This document shows positions 1-8,603 of a stretch of 64,000 nt of DNA, in pieces. The stretch's first letter is position 1, and each line of letters starts with the position of its first letter. The position numbers and the translations under genes are program-made. Location of the stretch: positions 1,467,001 through 1,531,000 of the forward strand of contig NZ_AP018558.1 of assembly GCF_003574215.1 (NCBI RefSeq), given 5' to 3'. This DNA comes from Hydrogenophilus thermoluteolus (lineage in GTDB: Bacteria; Pseudomonadota; Gammaproteobacteria; Burkholderiales; Rhodocyclaceae). Under the pieces are notes generated by a model that saw nothing but the letters and a program-made list of their open reading frames with translations, did not search any database and had not been told where the DNA came from.

Positions 1-1452
1 GGCGATACCGAGCAGATAGAGCGCAAATATCACCAAGGCGCCCTGGTGGGGAAAAAAGGCAGCGGCAAAAAGGGTGTAGACAGTAAGCCGCGCAGAGCAC
101 GACATGAACGGCGCCATCACTACGGTCACCAGGCGATCACGCGCATCAGGCAGTGTGCGACACGCCATCACCGCAGGGACATTACACCCCATCCCAACGA
201 CCAACGGCACGAAGGTCTGCCCGGAAAGCCCCAGCCGCGAAAACGCCCGGTCCATCAACACCGCTACCCGCTGCATATAACCGCTCTCTTCGAGCAGCGA
301 AAGAAAGAGAAAGAGCGCAGCGATCACCGGAATGAAACCGGCAACCACCTGAATACCGCCGCCAACCCCATCGGCAAGGAACACCACCAACCACGAGGGC
401 GCTCCCCAGGCAACAAGCAGCGCACGCACCCCGTCGACAAAAAGCGCTTGCGCGGTTCCTTCGAATGCGGGTTGCAATGCATTGCCCAAATGAACCGCCA
501 TTGCGAAAACGGTGTAAAGAATCAGGAAAAAGAGCGGGAGCCCCCACCGCGGGTGCAAAACCCAATGGTCGATCCGTTCGGTCCAAGTCGCCAGTTCTTG
601 GGGGGAACGATGCTCGACCGCCGCAGCGATGCGTTCCGCACACGAAGCAAAGGCGCTGCTTAGCACAAGCGGCAAGGATTCCCCCGTGTCCGCTTCGATA
701 CGCGTCCGCGAAGCACTGGCCTTTTCACGCAGCCCTGCAGGCGCCGACGCGGGATCAAGCAGCCACCCCAACACCTGCCAGTCGCTGACTGCCTGAGACG
801 AAACGCTGGTTGCGCGTTGGGTCTCAAGGTGTTGCCGCCGAAGCGTCGCAATCGCCCTGTGCAGCGGTTCTGGCCATTCGTGCGCCCACCGATTCGTCTG
901 GGTTCCGAGCGTTGCCCGCAGGCGATGCCGCAAACGATCGATGCCTTGGTTGCGATAGGCACAAACCGCAACGACCGGGCAACCCAATCGCGCCTCGAGC
1001 GCTGCAGTATCGATCGTCAACCCCATTTTGGCTAAACGGTCGACGCGATTGAGCGCCACCACCACAGGCAACCCCATGCTGAGCAGTTGCAATGTGAGTC
1101 CCAGATGGCGCTCGAGTTGTGTGGCATCGACCACATTGACGACGAGATCGACTGTTTCGTGGACAAAGAACGCCCGGACCACTGCCTCATCAAGACCACT
1201 CAAGTGATCGGGCACGAGCGAATAGACGCCGGGAAGGTCGATCACGGTCACGCGAACGCCGTCACCGAGGTCGGCAACACCCGTTTTGCGCTCGACCGTC
1301 ACCCCCGGCCAGTTGCCCGTTGCTTGATGCGTTCCGGTCAAACGATTGAAGAGTGTTGTCTTGCCGCAATTGGGCTGCCCCACCAACGCGATGCGATTGG
1401 TTTGTGCCGGTGCCACGGTGGGGACCGACTCCTGCGTGCAGCATGCCTTCAT
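1..1452 (-). CDS. feoB: Ferrous iron transporter FeoB (C-terminus beyond left edge)
   Basis: Inner-membrane Fe2+ transporter with a cytoplasmic GTPase domain. The minus-strand frame is open from an ATG at 1452 to the window edge, giving 484 residues of a protein usually about 750-800 long. The N-terminal G domain is clear: a P-loop GQPNCGKTT near residues 25-33, the switch sequence NWPGVTVE, DLPGVYSL (G3) and NRVD (G4). Hydrophobic membrane segments begin near residue 285, and the conserved Feo core segments around GFIPVIAALFLFLSLLEESGYMQR are visible, cut here for brevity to GFIPV and EESGYM. The start overlaps the feoA stop (ATGA), so the two are translationally coupled. The 3' end and any feoC lie outside the window. 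Confidence 0.93.
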   Translation of the reverse strand, partial: MKACCTQESVPTVAPAQTNRIALVGQPNCGKTTLFNRLTGTHQATGNWPGVTVERKTGVADLGDGVRVTVIDLPGVYSLVPDHLSGLDEAVVRAFFVHETVDLVVNVVDATQLERHLGLTLQLLSMGLPVVVALNRVDRLAKMGLTIDTAALEARLGCPVVAVCAYRNQGIDRLRHRLRATLGTQTNRWAHEWPEPLHRAIATLRRQHLETQRATSVSSQAVSDWQVLGWLLDPASAPAGLREKASASRTRIEADTGESLPLVLSSAFASCAERIAAAVEHRSPQELATWTERIDHWVLHPRWGLPLFFLILYTVFAMAVHLGNALQPAFEGTAQALFVDGVRALLVAWGAPSWLVVFLADGVGGGIQVVAGFIPVIAALFLFLSLLEESGYMQRVAVLMDRAFSRLGLSGQTFVPLVVGMGCNVPAVMACRTLPDARDRLVTVVMAPFMSCSARLTVYTLFAAAFFPHQGALVIFALYLLGIA

Positions 1453-1748
1453 TGCCGCTCCTCGTTTCCTCCGGCTAAGATCACCACTTGGATCCGATCC
1501 GCGACGGCCTTGGCCAAGGCATAGCGACTGCACCCCACCTGAACGACACAGTGATTCGCGCGATGGTGCGCCATACGGACGCGCCGTCCCGGCAAGAAAC
1601 CCAGATGCAGCAAACGCAAACGCTCTGCATCCGACCCCTCGATCGCCGCCAAGATCGCGGAAGCACCCTGCGCGAGTTGCCAAAGGGGTTGCGTCGTTTG
1701 TTCAACCGACGGCTCGACGGAGCGATGGGTCTGGGTCACGGCAATCAC
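1449..1748 (-). CDS. feoA: Ferrous iron transport protein FeoA
   Basis: Small cytoplasmic SH3-like protein that supports FeoB. The protein has 99 residues, somewhat longer than the usual 75-85. It carries the family core LLHLGFLPGRRVRMAHH followed by a beta-rich stretch ending in ALAKAVADRIQV. The start used is a GTG at 1748; a second in-frame GTG lies 9 bases downstream (1739), so the N-terminus is uncertain. The gene overlaps feoB by four bases. The AT-rich region just upstream contains a Fur-like dyad, consistent with iron repression. Confidence 0.88.
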   Translation of the reverse strand: MIAVTQTHRSVEPSVEQTTQPLWQLAQGASAILAAIEGSDAERLRLLHLGFLPGRRVRMAHHRANHCVVQVGCSRYALAKAVADRIQVVILAGGNEERQ

Positions 1749-1761
1749 TAAAAATAAAAAT

Positions 1762-1774
1762 GAGAAACATTCTC
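1762..1774. promoter_or_regulatory. Putative Fur-type operator upstream of feoAB
   Basis: A perfect 5-3-5 inverted repeat (GAGAA-ACA-TTCTC) lies in an unusually AT-rich patch in a GC-rich genome, 13 bases upstream of the feoA GTG. Its shape and place fit the iron-responsive Fur box of many feo operons, although the bases differ from the GATAAT consensus. Regulation by Fur is inferred from context. Confidence 0.5.
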
Positions 1775-1809
1775 TTTTTTTGAGATTTTAGGAGCCTTAC
1801 GCGCTGATG

Positions 1810-2502
1810 TCAATTCGGACCTCCGCCCTCAGTCAGCCTTCCGGCAACCAGATGGTAGGTGCGATCGAGTCGCGCGGCCAAGGTTTCGTCATGGGTCACG
1901 ACCACGAGCGCGGCGCCGCGCTCGCGCGCAGCCGCTTGCAACAACGCAAACACCTGTTCGGCGTTCCCGCGGTCGAGATTCCCGGTCGGTTCGTCGGCCA
2001 ACACACATGCCGGTTGCGTCACCAACGCGCGCGCAATCGCCACCCGCTGGCGCTCACCGCCCGAAAGCTGAGCCGGACGGTGGTGCGCTCGGTCAGCCAA
2101 CCCCACGGTGGCCAGCAGCGCGCGTGCGCTCCGTTCTGCCGACTCGCGCGCTTCACGCCGGATCACAAGCGGCATCATGACGTTCTCGAGCGCCGTGAAT
2201 TCCGGCAACAGGTGGTGGAACTGATAGACGAACCCGAGCGCCTGGTTGCGCAAGCGCCCCTTCGCACGCTCGGAAAGCGTGTGGATGCGCGCGCCCAACA
2301 ACACCACTTCGCCTGCTGTCGGGGTGTCGAGCCCAGCCAACAGGTGGAGCAACGTGCTCTTACCCGAGCCAGAGACCCCAACGACCGCCACCGACTCCCC
2401 ACGGCGTACGGTCAAATCGACCCCGGAAAGCACGCTCACCGCCGTACCGGCATCCTGGTAGCGCTTGGATAACCCCTGCGCGATCAAGACCGCTTCACTC
2501 AT
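1810..2502 (-). CDS. lolD: Lipoprotein-releasing ABC transporter ATPase LolD
   Basis: ATPase of the LolCDE complex, which extracts mature lipoproteins from the inner membrane for delivery to LolA. The protein has 230 residues from the ATG at 2502; an open frame runs further upstream but is lolC sequence. Walker A (GVSGSGKST), signature (LSGGERQR) and Walker B (CVLADEP) are all present, followed by the switch His in VVTHDE. The gene overlaps the lolC 3' end by 8 bases, so both come from one message. Confidence 0.93.
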   Translation of the reverse strand: MSEAVLIAQGLSKRYQDAGTAVSVLSGVDLTVRRGESVAVVGVSGSGKSTLLHLLAGLDTPTAGEVVLLGARIHTLSERAKGRLRNQALGFVYQFHHLLPEFTALENVMMPLVIRREARESAERSARALLATVGLADRAHHRPAQLSGGERQRVAIARALVTQPACVLADEPTGNLDRGNAEQVFALLQAAARERGAALVVVTHDETLAARLDRTYHLVAGRLTEGGGPN

Positions 2503-3742
2503 GGCGCAACGCCTCCGCAGGTTGCACGTGCGCGGCGCGCCAACTGGGGTAGAGCGTCGCCAACAGGGTGAGCGCAAACGAAACCCCCACCACCAGCACC
2601 ACGTCACTCGCGAGCACCTTGGACGGCAAGTCGCTGATGAAATAAACCTCTTTGTTCCACAACGTCGCGCCGGTGACCGCTTCCAAAAACGCCACCACTT
2701 CGGGCACGTGGTGCGCCAACCACAACCCCAACACGGTGCCTGCAGTGAGCCCGATCACGCCGATCGCAGCGCCCTGAACGACGAAGATCGCCAGTATCGA
2801 AACGGGCGCCGCCCCGATCGTACGCAGAATCGCGATATCGGCTTGCTTGTCCTGCACGCTCATCACCAGCGTCGAAACCAGGTTGAACGCAGCCACCGCG
2901 ACGATCAAAAAGAGGATCAACGTCATCATCGTCTTCTCCAACTGAACCGCGCGGAAGAAATTGGCGTGGCGGCTGGTCCAATCGGAGAGCCACAACCCCG
3001 CTGGCAACTTCGGCGCCCATTCTCGAACTTTGCGCGGTGCGGCAAGCGGATCCGTGAGCCGAATCCGAACGCCGGTGACCGCATCCCCCATCCGAAAAAA
3101 AGCTTGGGCATCGGCAAGCGAAAGCAACACCAACCCGGAATCGAACTCATACATCCCGGAATCGAAAATCGCCGTGACGCGAAATGCCCGCATCCGTGGC
3201 TGCAGCCCGGTGGGACCAAGCATCGCGTCGGGCGCGATCAGAACCAGTGAATCCCCAAGATCGATTCCCAACTGGCGGGCCAAGTCGATGCCAATCGCGG
3301 CGTGAAACGCACCTGGGGTGAGCGTGTCCAGCGATCCGGCCTTCACGAACCGCTCCCATGCCCCCACCTGCGCCTCTTGCCGGGATAAGACGCCACGCAC
3401 CATCACCCCGTGCGCCACACCGCCGTGGGTGGCCAACGCCTGTCCTGAAACGAACGGCGCGGTGGCAACGACCTCTGGATCGGCGCGCAACTGCTGCGTG
3501 ACAGGCTGCCACGCTTCGAGCATGCCCCCGCTACCGGTCACTTCGAGATGCGCGGCAACCCCCAAAATCCGTGCCCGCAACTCCTCCTGGAATCCATTCA
3601 TCACCGACAGCACCACGATGAGCGCCGCCACACCCAGCGTCATTCCCAACATCGACGCAAGGGCGATGAACGAAACGAACCCACCTTTTCCGTGCCGCTG
3701 GCGGCGCACGTACCGCCAACCGACCCACCACTCGAACGGCAA
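2495..3742 (-). CDS. lolC: Lipoprotein-releasing system permease LolC/LolE
   Basis: Membrane subunit of the Lol lipoprotein export machine, 415 residues, the usual length for this family. The N-terminus FEWWVGWRYVRRQR leads into the first membrane helix (about residues 22-50). A large periplasmic domain follows, then three C-terminal helices (about residues 270-400), ending in YPSWRAAHVQPAEALRHE, the typical tail of MacB/LolC-type permeases. A single lolC/E gene before lolD is common in betaproteobacteria, where it may form a homodimer in place of LolC plus LolE. Confidence 0.92.
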   Translation of the reverse strand: MPFEWWVGWRYVRRQRHGKGGFVSFIALASMLGMTLGVAALIVVLSVMNGFQEELRARILGVAAHLEVTGSGGMLEAWQPVTQQLRADPEVVATAPFVSGQALATHGGVAHGVMVRGVLSRQEAQVGAWERFVKAGSLDTLTPGAFHAAIGIDLARQLGIDLGDSLVLIAPDAMLGPTGLQPRMRAFRVTAIFDSGMYEFDSGLVLLSLADAQAFFRMGDAVTGVRIRLTDPLAAPRKVREWAPKLPAGLWLSDWTSRHANFFRAVQLEKTMMTLILFLIVAVAAFNLVSTLVMSVQDKQADIAILRTIGAAPVSILAIFVVQGAAIGVIGLTAGTVLGLWLAHHVPEVVAFLEAVTGATLWNKEVYFISDLPSKVLASDVVLVVGVSFALTLLATLYPSWRAAHVQPAEALRHE

Positions 3743-3772
3743 AGCGCTCTCCTTTCCGGTACCATTACGCCT

Positions 3773-4801
3773 ATGGAGCTGATTCTACCTGGCGCGCTGT
3801 GGCCCAACCCCAATGCCACGGCGTTTGCCCCCATCGAAAGCCACCCGACGTTGGCGCGCTGGCTTGGGAAAAGCGTCCGCACGCCGCACGCACGATCGTA
3901 TCAAGAAATCGTCGCCGACCGCATCGGAGTACCGGCGCACACGACCGCCGAACTGCGCTGGCGGGGGGAAGCGCTCGACCGTGCGCGCACCATCGCGCCG
4001 TTTTCTGCCGACAGCGGGACGATCCTTTGTGCCAATCCCGTTCACCTCTACCTGGCGCGTGACCACCTGGTCGTCACCGAACTGGGGGAAACCGCGCCAC
4101 ACCGGGAGGAAGCCGAACAGCTTGCCGCCGAACTCACCGCACTGATCCGAACCGAATGGCCGCAGGCAGCGCTGCGCGTGGCGACCCCAACCCGCTGGTA
4201 CCTGACGGGAATTCCCTCCGACGCATGCGCGAACACCACGTTCACCCCGCTTGCCGAGGCATCGAGCCGTCCGTACGCCGAGGTCCTGCCGCACGGTGCT
4301 CACGCCCGCGCGTGGCTGCGCCGCATGAACGAATGGCAGGTTTTTCTTGCCAACCACCCGATCAACCGCGCACGCGAGCAGCAAGGACTTCCGCCGATCA
4401 ACGCGCTGTGGCTCTGGGGCAACCACCCCGTTACGTCACCGAATTCAGCGAAACCGCGTTCCCAACCCTTGCACGTGTTCGTCAATGACGACGCCGATCC
4501 GATCCTGTTGGGTTGGCTAGCGGCGCAGCGCATTCCATTTACCTGCCATCGTTCCTGGCCGACCGCATCAACGCACCGTCCCGATCTCGTCATCCTCGAC
4601 ACCCTGGCCGAAGCGGCGCGGCGGCTCGATTGGCATACTTGGCAACACGCACTTTCGGATTTGGAAACCCATTGGTTTTCTCGTTTCCCGCGACCACCAC
4701 GGGTGATTCACCTGGCCGCGACACGGGCGGCAATCACCGCCACTCCCGTTTGGTGGCGCTGGTTTGCCAAACCGGTATCACTGGAGCGGTTCAACCGTTG
4801 A
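3773..4801 (+). CDS. RpfE-like conserved protein upstream of recJ
   Basis: A 342-residue soluble protein resembling the RpfE/'phosphoglycerate mutase-like' proteins encoded next to recJ in many beta- and gammaproteobacteria. The ATG at 3773 is chosen because the open frame before it overlaps lolC on the other strand. The sequence has the family stretch EWQVFLANHPINRAREQQG, cut here to NEWQVFLANHP, and INALWLWG. It also has late Trp-rich segments; no catalytic motif of true mutases is evident. The biochemical role is unknown. Its stop overlaps the recJ start by one base, so it is co-transcribed with recJ. Confidence 0.7.
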   Translation: MELILPGALWPNPNATAFAPIESHPTLARWLGKSVRTPHARSYQEIVADRIGVPAHTTAELRWRGEALDRARTIAPFSADSGTILCANPVHLYLARDHLVVTELGETAPHREEAEQLAAELTALIRTEWPQAALRVATPTRWYLTGIPSDACANTTFTPLAEASSRPYAEVLPHGAHARAWLRRMNEWQVFLANHPINRAREQQGLPPINALWLWGNHPVTSPNSAKPRSQPLHVFVNDDADPILLGWLAAQRIPFTCHRSWPTASTHRPDLVILDTLAEAARRLDWHTWQHALSDLETHWFSRFPRPPRVIHLAATRAAITATPVWWRWFAKPVSLERFNR

Positions 4802-6540
4802 TGCGCATGATGACACCCCATCGCTTCCAGATCCGCACCGCCCCCGCTCGCGTCGTCCACCGCCTGCAACAAGCCGGTGCTGATCCGCTCATCGCGCGGC
4901 TCTATGCAGCGCGTGGCGTTTCCGACCCGAGCGAACTCAGCACCGCGCTCACCGCGCTCCCCCCACCCGAAGCGCTCAAAGGGATTGACGCCGCGGCGAC
5001 GCTTCTTGCCGAGGCGATCGAAGCGGGCGCGATGCTTGTCGTGGTCGGCGACTACGACTGCGACGGAGCGACCGCAACAGCGCTCGCGGTTCGCGCGCTC
5101 AGGGCGATGGGCGCACGGGTCGACTACCTGATCCCGAACCGTTTCACCGATGGCTATGGCCTCACGCCGCGCATCGTCGAAATCGCGGCGCAACGTTTCG
5201 CGCCTGACCTCCTCATCACCGTCGACAACGGCATTGCCAGCCACGAAGGGGTTGCGGCTGCTGCGCAACGCGGCATCGACGTCGTGATCACCGACCACCA
5301 CCTCCCTGGCGCGTCGCTCCCTGCAGCGAGCGCGATCGTCAACCCCAACCAACCCGGCTGTCCTTTCCCCAGCAAAACCATCGCTGGGGTAGGGGTGATC
5401 CTCTACGTGATGATGGCACTGCGCAGCGCGCTGCGCGCGCGCGGCTGGTTCGGCGCCCACCGTCCCGAACCCAATCTCGCCCAGTGGCTCGATCTGGTGG
5501 CGCTGGGTACCGTAGCCGACGTCGTTCCGCTCGAACATACCAACCGCATCCTGGTCGCGCAGGGACTGGCACGGATTCGCGCCGGACGGATTTGCCCCGG
5601 AATCGCGGCGCTCTTTCACGCCGCGCGACGCGACCCCCGGACGGCAACGACGCAAGACCTTGGCTTTTTCATCGCGCCGCGGGTCAATGCCGCTGGGCGC
5701 TTGCAAGAGATGACCGTCGGCGTCGAATGCCTCATCACCGACGACCCCATTCGGGCACAGCAATTGGCCGCGACGCTCGACCAGATCAACCGGACGCGGC
5801 AGAGCATCGAAGCGAAAATGAAAGACGAGGCGTTGGCGCTCCTCGACGGCGAACCGCTGCACGAAAAGCAGACGTTGACGCTCTTTCACCCCGAATGGCA
5901 CCAAGGGGTGATCGGCATCGTCGCCGGCCGCATCAAGGAGCGTTACCACAAACCGGTGTTCGCGTTCGCGCCGCACGAAGACGGGCTGGTGAAAGGGTCA
6001 GGGCGCAGTGTCCCTGGGCTGCACCTCCGCGACGCGCTCGACTGGATCAGCAAGCGCGAACCCCAATTGCTCATCACCTTTGGCGGCCACGCAATGGCCG
6101 CTGGGGTGACGTTGCGCGCCATTGACCTCGATCGCTTCGCCAATGCGTTCGAGGCCGCCGCAGCCACGTTGGCGCCGGAAGGGCTCGACCCGCGCACGGT
6201 GACCACCGATGGCTCCTTGGCGTGTGACGCGCTGACGCTGGAGACTGCGGAACAGTTGGCTGCTGGCGTCTGGGGACATGGCTTTCCCGCCCCGCTCTTC
6301 TTCGATTCGTTCGAATTGCTCGAGCAACGGCTGGTCGGCGATGCCCACCTTCAACTCCGCCTTCGACGCACCGACGGCACCGCAGCGCCCCTTTCGGCGA
6401 TCCTTTTTCGCCACCGTGATACGCTACCACCGCGCTTTACCGGAGCGTATCAACTCAACGTCGACCGTTGGGGCGGAAACCAACGTCTGCGGCTGCACAT
6501 CGAAACCGTTGCACCGTCCGATGCGCCGAATCTGGGATAA
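4801..6540 (+). CDS. recJ: Single-stranded-DNA-specific exonuclease RecJ
   Basis: 5'-3' single-strand DNA exonuclease in RecF-pathway recombination and mismatch repair. The protein has 579 residues, normal for RecJ. DHH-family motifs are visible: VVGDYDCDG (about residues 81-89), ITVDNG, and TDHH near residues 164-167. The DHHA1 region contains TFGGHAMAAG. The start is the ATG at 4801, which shares a base with the upstream stop; in-frame ATGs at 4807 and 4810 are alternatives. Confidence 0.95.
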   Translation: MRMMTPHRFQIRTAPARVVHRLQQAGADPLIARLYAARGVSDPSELSTALTALPPPEALKGIDAAATLLAEAIEAGAMLVVVGDYDCDGATATALAVRALRAMGARVDYLIPNRFTDGYGLTPRIVEIAAQRFAPDLLITVDNGIASHEGVAAAAQRGIDVVITDHHLPGASLPAASAIVNPNQPGCPFPSKTIAGVGVILYVMMALRSALRARGWFGAHRPEPNLAQWLDLVALGTVADVVPLEHTNRILVAQGLARIRAGRICPGIAALFHAARRDPRTATTQDLGFFIAPRVNAAGRLQEMTVGVECLITDDPIRAQQLAATLDQINRTRQSIEAKMKDEALALLDGEPLHEKQTLTLFHPEWHQGVIGIVAGRIKERYHKPVFAFAPHEDGLVKGSGRSVPGLHLRDALDWISKREPQLLITFGGHAMAAGVTLRAIDLDRFANAFEAAAATLAPEGLDPRTVTTDGSLACDALTLETAEQLAAGVWGHGFPAPLFFDSFELLEQRLVGDAHLQLRLRRTDGTAAPLSAILFRHRDTLPPRFTGAYQLNVDRWGGNQRLRLHIETVAPSDAPNLG

Positions 6541-6580
6541 TTGCACACTAATCACGTAGCACAGATGGAGAAAGCAAACG

Positions 6581-7721
6581 ATGATGGATCCGCAAGAGAT
6601 CAACGCGATCGAAGGACAACTGCGCTCGATCCTGGAGCGTAACGACGAACTCCGGAGGTATCTTTGACTACGCCGACCTGAAGCGGCAACTCGAAGAGAC
6701 CGACCTGGCGCTGCAAGACCCGGAAGTTTGGAACGATCCCGAAAAAGCGCAGGCGCTCGGCAAGCAAAAACGACAACTGGAAGCGCTGATCGAACCGCTC
6801 GAAACCACTGCGGACGAGGCCAAGGGCCTCCTCGAACTCTTGGAACTGGCGCGCGAAGAGCAAGACGAAGCCACCCTGACTTCGATCCGTGACGACGCCA
6901 AGCGCCTCGACGACGCGATCGCCAAGCTGGAGCTGCGCCGGATGTTCAACGACCCGATGGATCCGAACAACTGCTTCATCGAGATCCAAGCGGGCGCGGG
7001 CGGTACCGAAGCGCAGGACTGGGCGTCGATGTTGCTGCGCATGTACCTGCGCTACTGCGAGCAAAAAGGGTTCGAAACCGAAATCCTCGAAGAATCGGAG
7101 GGCGAAGTCGCTGGCATCAAAAGCGCGACGGTAAAAGTAAGTGGCGACCACGCGTACGGATATCTGCGCACCGAAACGGGCATTCACCGCCTGGTACGCA
7201 AGAGCCCGTTCGACGCGAACGCGCGCCGCCACACCAGTTTCGCCTCGGTCTTCGTCTACCCCGAGGTCGATGAGAAAATCGAGGTCGAGATCAACCCTGC
7301 CGATCTGCGGATCGACACCTACCGCGCGTCGGGTGCCGGGGGACAGCACGTGAACCGGACCGATTCGGCGGTACGCATCACCCACATCCCAACCGGTATC
7401 GTCGTCCAGTGCCAGAACGACCGCTCGCAACACAAAAACAAAGCCGCGGCGATGGCGATGCTCAAATCGCGCCTCTATGAACTGGAGTTGCGCAAACGGC
7501 GCGAACAACAGCAAGCGCTGGAAGAGTCGAAGAGCGATATCGGCTGGGGTCATCAGATCCGCTCCTATGTGCTCGACCAATCCCGCATCAAGGATCTGCG
7601 CACCGGAGTCGAGATCGGCAACACCCAAGCGGTACTCGACGGCGACCTCGACCCGTTCATCGAAGCCGCGTTGAAGCAAGGCGTGAGCGGCACGAAACCT
7701 TCCGTCACGGAAACGGAGTAA
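6581..7721 (+). CDS. prfB: Peptide chain release factor 2 (programmed +1 frameshift)
   Basis: RF2 terminates translation at UGA and UAA. The gene is in two frames: a short leader from ATG 6581 (or 6584) to an in-frame TGA at 6665-6667, and the main frame resuming at GAC 6666. Joined by a +1 shift they give about 379 residues. The product has the stop-recognition tripeptide SPF in RKSPFDANARR and the catalytic GGQ near residues 253-255. An annotation that ignores the shift would call a truncated protein starting near 6840. Regulation is the classical autoregulation: low RF2 favours the frameshift. Confidence 0.95.
6654..6668 (+). promoter_or_regulatory. prfB: prfB programmed +1 frameshift site
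   Basis: The sequence GGAGG-TAT-CTT-TGA-C carries an internal Shine-Dalgarno-like element, three bases of spacer, the slippery CTT codon and the in-frame TGA followed by C. Spacing equals that of the E. coli site. The SD-like element is GGAGG here. Confidence 0.95.
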
Positions 7722-7755
7722 CCGAGACCCTCTCCCCCAACGGAGCGCGAACCCC

Positions 7756-8586
7756 ATGGCCATCGACATCAAAACCCCTGAAGAGATCGAAGCGATGCGC
7801 GTCGCGTGTCGCCTTGCCTCCGAGGTGCTCGACTACATCACGCCGTTCGTCCAACCCGGCGTGACCACCGCGGAACTCGACCGCCTGTGCCACCGCTACA
7901 TCGAAGAGGTGCAACAAGCGGTCGCAGCGCCGCTCAACTACCCACCGGGAAGTCCGAACCCCTTCCCCAATGCGATCTGCACCTCGGTCAATCACGTCGT
8001 CTGCCACGGGATTCCCAACGAAAAACCGCTCAAAGAGGGGGATATCGTCAACCTCGACATCACCGTACAGAAAGACGGTTGGTACGGCGACACCAGCCGG
8101 ATGTTCGTCGTCGGCAACAAACCGTCGATTTTGGCGCGGCGGCTCGTCCAGGTAACCTACGAATGCCTGTGGTTGGGGATTGCGGCGGTCCGCCCTGGCG
8201 CACGGCTCGGTGACATCGGCGCGGCGATCGAACGCCACGCCCACCACCACGGCTACTCGGTGGTGCGGGAATATTGTGGCCATGGGATCGGTCGGCGCTT
8301 TCACGAAGAACCACAGGTACTCCATTACGGCAAACCGGGAACGGGCATCGAACTCGTCCCGGGAATGACGTTTACCATCGAACCGATGATCAACGCGGGC
8401 AAAGCGCCCACGTCGGTGCTCGCCGACGGTTGGACGGTGGTCACCAAAGACCGCAGCCTCTCTGCCCAATGGGAACATACGGTCCTCGTCACGGAAACCG
8501 GCGTCGAGGTACTCACCACCTCGGTAGGCTGTCCGAAACCACCCGAAATCGTCCGCGACCGTTTCGGTGACGGATTCATCGGCTAG
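7756..8586 (+). CDS. map: Type I methionine aminopeptidase
   Basis: Removes the initiator Met from nascent proteins. The protein has 276 residues. The pita-bread fold ligands are all present: H84 (CHGIP), D101 and D112 (NLDIT, YGDTS), H176 (GHGIG), E209 (FTIEPM) and E240 (WEHT). It follows prfB by 34 bases and precedes glnD. In many proteobacteria map lies beside glnD, which supports the call. Confidence 0.95.
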   Translation: MAIDIKTPEEIEAMRVACRLASEVLDYITPFVQPGVTTAELDRLCHRYIEEVQQAVAAPLNYPPGSPNPFPNAICTSVNHVVCHGIPNEKPLKEGDIVNLDITVQKDGWYGDTSRMFVVGNKPSILARRLVQVTYECLWLGIAAVRPGARLGDIGAAIERHAHHHGYSVVREYCGHGIGRRFHEEPQVLHYGKPGTGIELVPGMTFTIEPMINAGKAPTSVLADGWTVVTKDRSLSAQWEHTVLVTETGVEVLTTSVGCPKPPEIVRDRFGDGFIG

Positions 8587-8603
8587 CTTCGGACTTGTTC
8601 GCG

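Noticed and set aside
3548..3772. Upstream extension of the rpfE-like gene
   Set aside because: The extension overlaps lolC on the other strand and has low-complexity His/Arg sequence; ATG 3773 gives the family-like N-terminus.
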